Assembly: GCF_002205645.1 (NCBI RefSeq)
Contig: NZ_NIOF01000003.1
Location: 470,158 to 534,157, forward strand
Length of the DNA: 64,000 nucleotides
Source: Roseateles aquatilis
Lineage (GTDB): Bacteria; Pseudomonadota; Gammaproteobacteria; Burkholderiales; Burkholderiaceae_C
Direction: 5' to 3'
Below the pieces are notes generated by a model. That model was not told the origin of the DNA and made no database searches. It was given only the letters and a program-made list of their open reading frames with translations. Within the stretch, counting starts at the first letter, position 1. Every line of letters begins with the position of its first letter. Both the position numbers and the translations under genes were made by a program. This document shows, in pieces, positions 54,362-63,900 of the stretch.

Positions 54362-56713
54362 TTGACGGCCCTGCTGGGCATGGGGGCGGTCCACACGCTG
54401 CCTGTCCTGCCGGCGCGCGCGGGGTGGTGGGCCTGGTCGGCGGCGACCGTGCTCGTCGTGATGTCCATCGCGTTCGTCGGCGCGTGCCGCCGCCATTGGG
54501 CGGCGTGGGCGGCGGTCGCCGGCCTGATCGGCTTCGGACAAACCGCGTGGCGCGCCGAGCTGCGCATGGTCGAGGTCCTGCCCGCGGCGCTCGAGGGCCA
54601 GGTCTTGACCATGACCGGCCGGATCGGCAGCCTGCCGCAACGCTCGGCGGGCATGGGCGGCGTGGAGGGCTGGCGATTCGTGCTCGACGTGGATGTCGGC
54701 GCGGCGCCGCTGCCGCTGCCGCTGCGCATTCTGCTGTCCTGCTACCAGATGCCTTCGGCGCCTCGCGCGGGCGAGCGCTGGCGGCTGGACGTCAAGCTGC
54801 GCCGCCCGCGCGGCCTCGTGAACCCGCACGGCTTCGACCAGGCGCTATGGATGCTGGAGCAGGACCTGCCGGCCGCCGGGAGTTGTCGTGCGCACGGGCA
54901 ACGGCGGCTGGACGAGGGCGGGATCGGCATCACGGCGCTGAGGCAGACCTTGCGCGACGCCATCGACCGCCATGTGCGCGATGCTCGCGGCGCCGGCGTG
55001 CTGACGGCGTTGAGCCTGGGCGACCAGGGCGCCGTGGGCGCCGCCGACTGGGCGCTGTACCGCGATACCGGCGTGGCCCATCTGCTCAGCGTCAGCGGCC
55101 TGCACGTGACCATGTTCGCGTGGCTGGCCGGTGCCGCGACCGGATGGGCGTGGCGGCGCACTGGCGGCCTGTGCCTGCGATGGCCGGCGCCGCGCGCGGC
55201 GATGTGGGTCGGCGTGGCGGCGGCGGGCCTGTACACGTTGTTCTCCGGCTGGGGCGTTCCGGCGCAGCGAACCTTCGGCCTGCTGCTGATCCTGGCGTTG
55301 TTGCGGCAGTGCGGCGCGCGTTGGCCCTGGACCTTGAGCCTGGCGGTGGCGGCCGCCGTCGTCTGCCTGGTCGATCCGTGGGCACTTGTGCAGCCGGGCT
55401 TCTGGCTGTCGTTCTGCGCGGTGGCGTTGCTGATGGCGGCGGACCAGCCCGCTGCGCCCGGCTGGCGCGGCGCGCTGCGGGGGGCGTGGCGCACGCAGTG
55501 GCTGGTGACGCTGGGCCTGGCGCCGCTGACGCTGCTGCTGTTCCAGCAGGTCTCGGTCGTGGGCCTGCTCGCGAACGCCGTGGCGATCCCGCTCGTGACC
55601 TACGCGATCACGCCGCTGGCGATGCTCGGCACGGCGTGGTCACCGTTGTGGACGGTCGGGTCATGGCTGGTGGCCGCGTTGAACACGGTGCTGGAGGCGC
55701 TCAGGGACTGGCCCCTCGCCGTGTGGCATCTGCCCTGGGCGCCGCCCTGGGCCCAGGCGTTGGGGCTCGTGGGCGGCGTGGCCGCCGCGATGCCCTGGCC
55801 CTGGCGCCCGCGTCTGGCAGGACTGGCGCTGTGCCTGCCGATGCTATGGCCGGTCGTCGAGCGCCCGATGCCGGGGCATGTGGAACTCTGGCTGCCCGAT
55901 GTCGGGCAGGGCGGCGCGGCGATCCTGCGCACGCATCGCCACACGATGGTCTACGACACGGGGCCGCGCTGGGGCCCGGGCTCCGACGCCGCGCAGCGCG
56001 TGCTGCTGCCGCTGCTGCGGGGATGGGGCGAGCGGCGCCTGGACCTGCTGATGGTCAGCCACGCGGATCAGGACCATGCCGGCGGCACCGGCAGCCTGCT
56101 CAGGGGAATGCCGGTGGCGGCGCGGCTCGGCGCCGTGCCGGCGGGCCGGCCGTGCGTGCGCGGACAGGCTTGGGAGTGGGACGGCGTGCGATTCGAGGTG
56201 CTCGCGCCCGCCGAAGGAGAAGGCGGCGAGGTCAAGCGCAACGCCGCCTCCTGCGTGCTGCGCGTCGAGGCGAACGGCCGCCGCGTGCTGCTGACCGGCG
56301 ACATCGAGGCGCCTCAGGAGGCGCGTCTGCTGCGGCGCGACGGCGTGGAGGGCTTGCGGGCCGAGGTGATCGTCGTGCCGCACCATGGCAGCCGGACGTC
56401 CTCGTCGACGCCGTTCGTGCAGGCCGTCGCGCCACGGGTGGCGGTGGTGCAGTCGGGGTACCTGAATCGCTTCGGGCACCCGAGGCCGGAGGTCGTGGCG
56501 CGGTACCGCGCGGCGGGCGCGGCGCTGCTGAACACCGTCGACTGCGGCGCCTGGCGTTGGCGCAGCGATCGCGAGGAGGCGCCCTCGGCCGGCTGCGAGC
56601 AGGGGCGCCGTCGGCGGTACTGGACCACCGCGTCGTCCTTGTCGAGGGAAGACGCCGGTCAGGCCGAGAACGAGGATCCCGCCGGCTCGACGTGGATGAG
56701 TCCCGCGCGTTGA
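54362..56713 (+). CDS. comEC: DNA internalization-related competence protein ComEC/Rec2
   Basis: ComEC is the inner-membrane channel that takes up single-stranded DNA in natural transformation. The 783 residues include several N-terminal helices, an OB-like region, and the Competence domain with LSLGDQGAVGAADWALYRDTGVAHLLSVSGLHVTM. The C-terminal metallo-beta-lactamase-like domain contains WLPDVGQGGAAIL, SHADQDHAGG, LLTGDIE and VPHHGSRTSSST. There is no ATG upstream in the short gap to ridA, so a TTG at 54362 is chosen; an ATG at 54380 is the alternative. No pilus genes are in the window. Confidence 0.88.
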   Translation: MTALLGMGAVHTLPVLPARAGWWAWSAATVLVVMSIAFVGACRRHWAAWAAVAGLIGFGQTAWRAELRMVEVLPAALEGQVLTMTGRIGSLPQRSAGMGGVEGWRFVLDVDVGAAPLPLPLRILLSCYQMPSAPRAGERWRLDVKLRRPRGLVNPHGFDQALWMLEQDLPAAGSCRAHGQRRLDEGGIGITALRQTLRDAIDRHVRDARGAGVLTALSLGDQGAVGAADWALYRDTGVAHLLSVSGLHVTMFAWLAGAATGWAWRRTGGLCLRWPAPRAAMWVGVAAAGLYTLFSGWGVPAQRTFGLLLILALLRQCGARWPWTLSLAVAAAVVCLVDPWALVQPGFWLSFCAVALLMAADQPAAPGWRGALRGAWRTQWLVTLGLAPLTLLLFQQVSVVGLLANAVAIPLVTYAITPLAMLGTAWSPLWTVGSWLVAALNTVLEALRDWPLAVWHLPWAPPWAQALGLVGGVAAAMPWPWRPRLAGLALCLPMLWPVVERPMPGHVELWLPDVGQGGAAILRTHRHTMVYDTGPRWGPGSDAAQRVLLPLLRGWGERRLDLLMVSHADQDHAGGTGSLLRGMPVAARLGAVPAGRPCVRGQAWEWDGVRFEVLAPAEGEGGEVKRNAASCVLRVEANGRRVLLTGDIEAPQEARLLRRDGVEGLRAEVIVVPHHGSRTSSSTPFVQAVAPRVAVVQSGYLNRFGHPRPEVVARYRAAGAALLNTVDCGAWRWRSDREEAPSAGCEQGRRRRYWTTASSLSREDAGQAENEDPAGSTWMSPAR

Positions 56714-56728
56714 TGCCAGGTGCCGCGA

Positions 56729-57559
56729 TCAGGCCGTGAAGACGAGCGAGATCTGCTCCGGCTCGCGCATCCGGCGCGCGGCGGGCCGGGCCGCCGGCTC
56801 GGTCGCCTTCAGGTGGTCGACGAGGAAACGCGCCGTCTCCGGCGACCGGCTCATCTCCTGCGCGATGACCGCTTCCACCTCGAAGGGGCGCACGTCCATC
56901 GCCGCGCACAGGCGAAGGAACGCCGCCTCGGCTTCCAGGTAATGCCGCTCGACGCTCAGCTTGCGCGAGAACAGCCGGATCACCTGGCCGACGCGCAGCA
57001 GGTGCGTGTCGAGGATGGCCACGTCGTCCGCGGCGGACCAGTTGCGCACGATGCCGGAGGCGGTCTTGGGGCCCAGGCCGGGCAGCGTCATCAACCAGTT
57101 CCGCCATTCCTGCCCCGAGTCGAAGTCGGGCGCCGACAGCAGCGCCGGCATCACCGCCGCGAGCTGGCCGGCCTTCTGCGCCGCGAAGCGGAACAGCAGC
57201 GGCCGGCCGTTGATGTCCAGCGGCTCGCTCAGCCAGGCGGACAGCGCGGCCGCGTCGACCCCCGGTTGCACGAAGGCGCCTCGCTCGCGCACACGCGCGA
57301 ACGCGGCCAGTCCGACCGCGGCGGGAATGCCCGGGCCGCCCAGCAGCGAGGCGCCCACCTCCTCCGCCAGCGTGCGGCCGGAGGCGACCGCGGCGGAGTG
57401 CGCCAGCCGATGGGCCAGGGCTTGCCGGGTCCAGTAGGCCGGGGTCGGGAATTCGTCGAGGGCGCCCCAGCGGACGCCGGTCAGGAGCTCTTGGTCGGGA
57501 TTCGGAAGTTCGCGCTGAAGGGTGCCGGTGCGCGTGACGATGGCGACGATCTGGGTCAT
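56729..57559 (-). CDS. 8-oxoguanine-glycosylase-like HhH-GPD DNA glycosylase/lyase
   Basis: This 276-residue protein has a helix-hairpin-helix followed by the catalytic region: LMTLPGLGPKTASGIVRNW contains the likely nucleophile K165, and VAILDTHLLRVGQVI contains the catalytic D184. The Lys plus Asp pair marks a bifunctional glycosylase/AP lyase as in OGG enzymes, rather than AlkA. The N-terminus (1-120) lacks any recognised domain. The ATG overlaps the upstream methyltransferase stop by four bases. It could be ordinary oxidative-damage repair or act with the methyltransferase. Confidence 0.75.
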   Translation of the reverse strand: MTQIVAIVTRTGTLQRELPNPDQELLTGVRWGALDEFPTPAYWTRQALAHRLAHSAAVASGRTLAEEVGASLLGGPGIPAAVGLAAFARVRERGAFVQPGVDAAALSAWLSEPLDINGRPLLFRFAAQKAGQLAAVMPALLSAPDFDSGQEWRNWLMTLPGLGPKTASGIVRNWSAADDVAILDTHLLRVGQVIRLFSRKLSVERHYLEAEAAFLRLCAAMDVRPFEVEAVIAQEMSRSPETARFLVDHLKATEPAARPAARRMREPEQISLVFTA

Positions 57560-58254
57560 GGAGCGGGAGAGGCGGCGCCCGACAGGGCGCCTGGGTAAGC
57601 GGTGTGCAGCCATTGGGCGAACGCCGCGCGTTCGGTGGGATCCATGGCGTGGACACGGTCCTGGAGGCGTTCGAAGCGCCGTCTGTTGGTTTGTCGATCG
57701 CGGAAGTTGTCTCCGCGATGGCGGGGGTCGTGAAGCACCGTCGGCGGCTCGAAGTTGAACCACAGCGTTTCCGTGCGGACGTCGGTGTGGGTCTTGGCCT
57801 GGAAGCTCGTCGTCCGCCACCCCGACAGCAGCGCGTCGTAAAGCGGATGCGCGTAGCCGGAGAGGATGACCCGGCACGGCAGTCCGGCCAGGATGCCCAG
57901 CAGGACCTCGTGGTCGTGGCGCTCGTAGTCGTGCCGGTAGACGCGCGCCTGGCGGCGCGTGTCCGGGTGATAGGGCGGGTCGACATAGACCAGCTCATCA
58001 CCCTGGAACGCGTGACGCGACAGGAAGTCCTCCGCGCGGCCATGCACCAGCTCGACTTCCGGCAACGTCGATGCGGATGCCGTCCATCGCTGGATGACCC
58101 GCGCGTCGGCGTCGATCGCGATGGATCGAGCCGCGGGTCGCTTGTGGCGGAGCACGGCGCCGCCGCCCAGATGGGTCTCGATGTAGACCCGATGCGGAGG
58201 CATCAGGTTGATGACGTGCTGGAACGTCTTGCCCTTGCCGCCTGGATACTTCAT
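57556..58254 (-). CDS. D12-class DNA N6-adenine methyltransferase (Dam-like)
   Basis: This 232-residue enzyme methylates adenine in DNA. Residues 3-9 (YPGGKGK) are motif X of the D12 class, ETHLGGGAVLRHK is motif I for S-adenosylmethionine, and VYVDPPYHPDT holds the catalytic DPPY at 92-95. No restriction enzyme gene is adjacent. The start at 58254 is chosen because it directly precedes YPGGKG; ATG 58266 and TTG 58290 lie in or before a perfect inverted repeat. Base composition appears lower in G+C here than in neighbouring genes, which suggests transfer. Its stop overlaps the glycosylase start. Confidence 0.88.
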   Translation of the reverse strand: MKYPGGKGKTFQHVINLMPPHRVYIETHLGGGAVLRHKRPAARSIAIDADARVIQRWTASASTLPEVELVHGRAEDFLSRHAFQGDELVYVDPPYHPDTRRQARVYRHDYERHDHEVLLGILAGLPCRVILSGYAHPLYDALLSGWRTTSFQAKTHTDVRTETLWFNFEPPTVLHDPRHRGDNFRDRQTNRRRFERLQDRVHAMDPTERAAFAQWLHTAYPGALSGAASPAP

Positions 58255-58261
58255 GCGCCGA

Positions 58262-58285
58262 ATCATCGTCAGAAGTGACGATGAT
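58262..58285. promoter_or_regulatory. Perfect 10-bp inverted repeat at the methyltransferase start
   Basis: The arms ATCATCGTCA (58262-58271) and TGACGATGAT (58276-58285) are separated by GAAG. The repeat lies 8-31 bases upstream of the methyltransferase ATG at 58254, so it covers the ribosome site or the promoter. It suits a dimeric repressor or self-regulation. No regulator gene is adjacent. Confidence 0.7.
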
Positions 58286-58508
58286 GTCAAGCCGGCGTTA
58301 GCGCGGTGCGTGTCCCGGTGCGAGGCGTGGAAACGCCCGCGGGCGCGCGCCGGTCCCTGACGCGGCGCGGCCGGCCTGATCGGCGATGCGGGCCGTGAGC
58401 GACTGGCAACCCGGGTATGCGCGGGGTGCCGATCAGCACGGGAGCGGGGGTATCGGCGTCGTGTATGGTTCGGCCCTTCTTCTTTTGGTTAGGGCAGGAG
58501 TCCTGCGA

Positions 58509-60665
58509 ATGAAACGATTGATCTGGGCCGCGATGGCCCTGGGCGCCGTGGGCGCTCAAGCGCATGAAGGCATGTGGATGCCGCAGCAACTGCCCCAGGT
58601 GGCCAAGGACATGAAGGCCGCCGGCCTGAAGATCGATCCGGCCCGGCTGTCGCAGCCGCTGGGTTATCCGATGGGCGCCGTGGTCAGCCTGGGCGGCTGC
58701 ACCGCGTCCTTCGTCTCGCCGCAGGGCCTGGTGGTCACCAACCATCACTGCGCGTTCGGCAGCCTGCAATACAACTCGACGCCGCAGAAGGACCTGATCA
58801 AGAACGGCTTCCTCGCCGCCACGCTGGCCGACGAGCTGCCGGCGTCGCCGGGCAGCCGCATCCTGGTGACGGTCGCGCTGACCGACGTCACCGCCAAGGT
58901 GCTCGACGCCAAGACGGCCGCGCTGCAGGGCAAGGCCCGCGTCGACGCGATCGAGGCCAACCAGAAATCGCTGGTCGCCGCCTGCGAGAAGGATGCCGGC
59001 CATCGCTGCAACGTGAGCGCGTTCTACGGCGGCCTGAACTACCAGCTGATCAAGCAGCTGGAGATCCGCGACGTGCGCCTGGTCCACGGCCCGGCCGAGG
59101 GCGTCGGCGTGTTCGGCGGAGACACCGACAACTGGATGTGGCCGCGCCACACCGGCGACTACAGCTTCTACCGCGCCTATGTCGGCCCGGACGGCAAGCC
59201 GGCCGATTTCAGCCCGGACAACAAGCCGTACCAGCCGCAGCACTTCCTGAAGCTGGCCAGCGCGCCGCTGAACGAGGGCGACTTCGTGGCCGTGGCCGGC
59301 TACCCGGGCCGTACCAATCGCCATCGCCTGCCGAAGGAAGTGGACTTCGCGTTCTCGTGGGACTTCCCGCATCGCGTCAAGGCCATGGGCGAGCAGCTCG
59401 ACCTGATCAAGGAAGCGACCGCCGGTCGCCGCGATGCCGAGATCAAGGTGGCCAACACGGTGGCCGGCGTCAACAACTACTACAAGAACTACCAGGGCCA
59501 GATGGCCAGCTACGCCGGTAGCGACATCCTCGCGCGCAAGCAGGCGGCCTTCGACGCGATGAAGGCCTGGGTGAACGCCGACGCGAAGCGTCGCGACCAG
59601 TACGGCGCCGCGCTTGTCGAGGTGGAACGCCTGATCGTGGAGCGCCAGGCCAATGTGCGCCGCGAGTTCCTGCTGAGCTACGCGACGCCGAGCCTGATCA
59701 AGAGCGCCAGTGACCTGTACGAGCAGGCGCTGCAACGCAAGAAGCCCGATGCCGAACGCAAGGCCGGTTATCAGGACCGCGATCAGCTGCGCCGCAAGCA
59801 GGCCGTGGAGACGGTGGATCGTCGCTTCGACGAGATCACCGAGAAGAGGGTCGTCAGCCACTTCCTGACGCAATACCTGGCACTGCCGGCCGACCAACTG
59901 AACGCCGCTTTCGTGAATGCGCTGGGCGTGCGCGCCGGCATGGATGCGGCGGCGGTGACCGCGCGCGTCGACGCGCTGTATGCCGGCACGAAGCTGACCG
60001 ACAAGGCCGAGCGCACCGCCTGGCTGACGCGCGACGCGGGCGCCTTCGAGTCCAGCGGCGATACGCTGGTCAAGGCCGCCGTGGCGCTGCGCGCCGACGA
60101 GGAAGCGCGCGAGAACCGTGACAAGGAACTGGCTGGCCGCATCCAGCAGGCCTACGCCGCGACCATGCAGGCGGAGATCGACTTCAAGGCCAGCCGTGGC
60201 CAGCCGGTCTATCCGGACGCGAACGGCACGCTGCGCGTGGCCTTCGGCCAGGTCAAGGGCCGCACGCCGGGGGTCGACGGCACGACGTGGACCCCGTTCA
60301 CGACGCTGCGCGGCATCGTCGCCAAGCACACCGGCACGGGCGAGTTCAACGCGCCCGCCGAGCAACTGGCGGCGATCAAGGCGCGCCAGTTCGACAAGTA
60401 CGGCGTGAAGGCGCTGGACTCGGTGCCGGTCAACTTCCTGGCGACGCTGGACACGACGGGCGGCAACTCCGGCTCGCCGGTGCTGAACGGCAAGGGTGAA
60501 CTGGTCGGCCTGCTGTTCGACGGCACGCTGGACGCGGTGATCTCGGACTGGGACTTCAACGACGACATGAATCGCAGCATCTGCCTGGATGCGCGCTACA
60601 TGCTGTGGCAGATGAAGGTCGTCGACAAGGCCGACCGTCTGCTGAAGGAAATGAACGCGCTGTGA
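58509..60665 (+). CDS. S46 family dipeptidyl-peptidase (DPP7/DPP11-like)
   Basis: This exported serine peptidase removes dipeptides from the N-termini of peptides. The 718 residues include a signal peptide (about 1-18, ending GAQA), the catalytic histidine H80 in VVTNHHCAFG, and FGGDTDNWMWPRHTGDYSFYR. The nucleophile S654 lies in TTGGNSGSPVLNGKGELVGLLFDG, a trypsin-like fold. The size fits S46 enzymes (about 700-720). The ATG follows GCAGGAG. DPP11 or DPP7 specificity cannot be assigned. Confidence 0.92.
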   Translation: MKRLIWAAMALGAVGAQAHEGMWMPQQLPQVAKDMKAAGLKIDPARLSQPLGYPMGAVVSLGGCTASFVSPQGLVVTNHHCAFGSLQYNSTPQKDLIKNGFLAATLADELPASPGSRILVTVALTDVTAKVLDAKTAALQGKARVDAIEANQKSLVAACEKDAGHRCNVSAFYGGLNYQLIKQLEIRDVRLVHGPAEGVGVFGGDTDNWMWPRHTGDYSFYRAYVGPDGKPADFSPDNKPYQPQHFLKLASAPLNEGDFVAVAGYPGRTNRHRLPKEVDFAFSWDFPHRVKAMGEQLDLIKEATAGRRDAEIKVANTVAGVNNYYKNYQGQMASYAGSDILARKQAAFDAMKAWVNADAKRRDQYGAALVEVERLIVERQANVRREFLLSYATPSLIKSASDLYEQALQRKKPDAERKAGYQDRDQLRRKQAVETVDRRFDEITEKRVVSHFLTQYLALPADQLNAAFVNALGVRAGMDAAAVTARVDALYAGTKLTDKAERTAWLTRDAGAFESSGDTLVKAAVALRADEEARENRDKELAGRIQQAYAATMQAEIDFKASRGQPVYPDANGTLRVAFGQVKGRTPGVDGTTWTPFTTLRGIVAKHTGTGEFNAPAEQLAAIKARQFDKYGVKALDSVPVNFLATLDTTGGNSGSPVLNGKGELVGLLFDGTLDAVISDWDFNDDMNRSICLDARYMLWQMKVVDKADRLLKEMNAL

Positions 60666-60722
60666 TCGACTGATCACGCTGAGCGCCGACGGCTGCCGCG
60701 ACTGGCGCCGTCGATGTCATCG

Positions 60723-60755
60723 ACGCCCCGCTTTGTGCGGGGCGTTGTCGTTTTT
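60723..60755 (+). terminator. Rho-independent terminator of the S46 peptidase gene
   Basis: A 9-bp GC stem (60723-60731 with 60737-60745) with a five-base loop is followed by TGTCGTTTTT, about 58 bases after the stop. Confidence 0.8.
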
Positions 60756-60952
60756 GGGGCGCCGACTCATGTGTGTCATTGCATGAGCATGGATCCTCGG
60801 CGATGGCCTTCTTCTCATCGGCCGGCATGTGTTTATGGGCTAGATGGACGCACAAACAGGTGGGATCGGACGCGAAGTATTCACCCGTGTAAGCAATGGT
60901 TCGCTAGGCGGCATCTATTCAGACTCCCTCTGTCTATTTGCAGTGAACCATC

Positions 60953-63900
60953 ATGAACACATCATCCATTGCCTCGAAGAAGTCTTCCGTGTCGCGAGTC
61001 GTTCCGACGGCGCAGGGGCAGGCAGTGTCCGCTTCGGCCCAAACCGCCCGTCGTGCATTGCGGCGAGACGGCGTTGACGAGGACCTCGAGAATCCGGGAC
61101 CTCAGGAGCAACAAGACAGCGCGGTGCAGACGAATGCGGAACCGGCGGCGAATGCCGAGGAAGCCACCGTAGGCAATGACTTGCCGCAGGCCGCGAACGT
61201 TGGAACCTCGGATCTTGGCGCCGGTGTCGGCAATGACGCGATTGGCCTGGGTGCGCAGGCATCAGGCGCGACAGGCGCGACAGGTGTGGCGGGGGTGGCG
61301 GGGGGGGCCGGCGTGGGTTGGGTCGCTCCGGTGGTGGGTGGGCTGGGGCTGGCCGGGGCCGCAGCCGCGGCGACTGGTGGCGCGTCCAGGAAGGACTCCT
61401 CGAAGCCCGTTGACGCAGACATCGACAACGTCACGAAGGATACGCACGTCGACGCTCCAACCGGCAAGACCGATGGCGACACCCCGGGGCTCATCAACAA
61501 GAATGGCTCGGTGAAGGTCGGCGGCATCGAGCCCGACGCGAAGTGGGACTACAGCCTGGATGGCGGCAAGACCTGGACACCGGGCAACGCAGACGCCATC
61601 GGCGCGAACGACCTCGACGAAGGCAAGAACACCATCATCCTTCGTCAGACCGACAAGGCCGGCAATGTGGCGACCGCGACGATCGAGGTGACGAAGGATA
61701 CGCAGGTCGAAGCGCCGACGTGCAGCACCGACGGGGATACCCCTGGCGTCATCAACAAGAATGGCTCGGTGACGGTCGGCGGCATCGAGTCCGACGCGAA
61801 GTGGGACTTCAGCCTGAACGGTGGCAAGACCTGGACGCCGGGCAGCGGCGATCGCATCGGCGCAGGCGATCTCGACGAGGGCATGAACGCCTTGACCATT
61901 CGCCAGACCGACAAGGCCGGGAACGTCGCGACCGCGATGTTCGATGTCGTGAAGGACACGCAGGTCAACGCGCCGACAGTATCTATCGACAGTGTGGTGC
62001 CGGGGGTCGTCAACAAGGACGGCAAGGTGACGGTGGGTGGGATTGAACCGGGCGCAAAGTGGGACTACAGCCTGGACGGCGGCCGGACGTGGACGCAAGG
62101 CGTCGGTGGGACCATTCCGACCGCGGTGCTCGATGAAGGCGACAACAGCCTCCATGTCCGTCAGACGGATCAAGCTGGGAACGTCGCCGCCGACGTCGTC
62201 CACGTCAGGAAGGACACGCAGATCGAGACGCTGAGCGCCACGACGTCGACGGGTGCTGCGATCAACAACGAGGGCTCCGTGATCGTGGCGGGTGTCGAAG
62301 CCGGTGCGCACTGGGAGTACAGCCTCGACAGCGGAGCGTCGTGGATGCCAGGCTACGGCCGCAGCATCTCCGCCGGCGTCTTCGGCGGCGATGGCGACAA
62401 GAGCGTGCTGGTCCGGCAGACCGACGCCGCGGGCAACATCAGCGCCGCGGCCTCCTTCACCTTCACGCTGGACACCACGGCGCCGGCTGCACCTTCCGTG
62501 TCCTTGGTCAACGACTCCGGTTTCAGCAACGTCGACAAGATCACCAGGGACGCCACGCTGAATGTTGCTGGTCTGGAGACCGGCGCCAGCTGGGAGTACA
62601 GCCAGGACGATGGCGCGACCTGGGTCAATGGCTCAGACTCTTTCATCTCCGCCAGCGTTCTCATCGGCGATGGCATCAAGAGCATCCTGGTCCGTCAGAC
62701 CGACGTCGCGGGCAACACCAGCGCCGCGGCTTCCATCACCTTCACGCTGGATACCGCGGCGGCGGCGGCGCCTGCCGTGTCCTTGACCAATGATTCCGGT
62801 TTCAGCCACGCCGATCAGGTCACCAGTGACGCCGCGCTGACCATTTCCGGTCTGGAGGCCGGTACGTCCTGGGAATACAGCCTGGACAATGGCGTGACCT
62901 GGAACACCGGCTCTGGTTCCTCGATCCCTGCCAGGGTCTTCATCGGTGATGGCGACAAGAGCGTCCAGGTTCGCCAGACCGATGCGGCCGGCAACGCCAG
63001 CGCCGTTTCCACCTTCACCTTCACGCTGGACACGGCAGCGCCTGCGCCGCCTTCCGTCTCGCTGACCAACGATTCCGGCTCCAGCAACTCCGACAAGGTC
63101 ACCAGTGACGCCGCGCTGAGCGTTTCCGGTCTGGAGACTGGCGCCACATGGGAGTACAGCGCGGACGGCAGTCACTGGACCATTGGCTCCGGCAGCAGCA
63201 TTCCGGCCAGCGCCTTTGACGGCGATGGCAGCAAGCGCATTCAGGTCCGTCAGACCGATGCGGCAGGCAACACGAGTACCGCGTCCAGCGTTGTCTTCAC
63301 CCTGGATACCGCAGCCCCTGCAGCACCTTCTGTCTTCCTGACCAGCAGCAACGACACGCTCACCAAGGACGCCGCGCTGAGCGTTTCCGGTCTGGAGACT
63401 GGCGCAGTCTGGGAGTACAGCCTGAATGGCGGCACGACCTGGATCTTCGGTTCCGGATCCACCATCCCCGCCAGTGCCTTCAGCGGTGATGGCGACAAGA
63501 GTGTTCAAGTCCGGCAGACCGATGTCGCGGGCAACACCAGTGATGCCTCCACCTTTACCTTCACGCTGGACACCGCGGCCCCTGCCGCACCTTCGGTGTC
63601 CTTGACCCACGACTCTGGCTCCAGCAACTTCGACAAGGTCACCAAGGACGCATCGCTGAGCGTCTCCGGTCTGGAGACGGGGGCGACCTGGGCTTACAGC
63701 CTGGACAGCGGCACGACCTGGATTGATGGCTCAGGTTCCTCCATCCCTGCCAGTGTCTTCAGCGGTGACGGCGAAAAAAGCGTCCAGGTCCGCCAGACCG
63801 ATCCGACGGGCAACACCAGTGCCGTGGCTTCCTTCACCTTCACGCTGGACACCGCAGCGCCGGCGGCACCTTCGATGTCCTTGACCAACGACGCTGGCTC

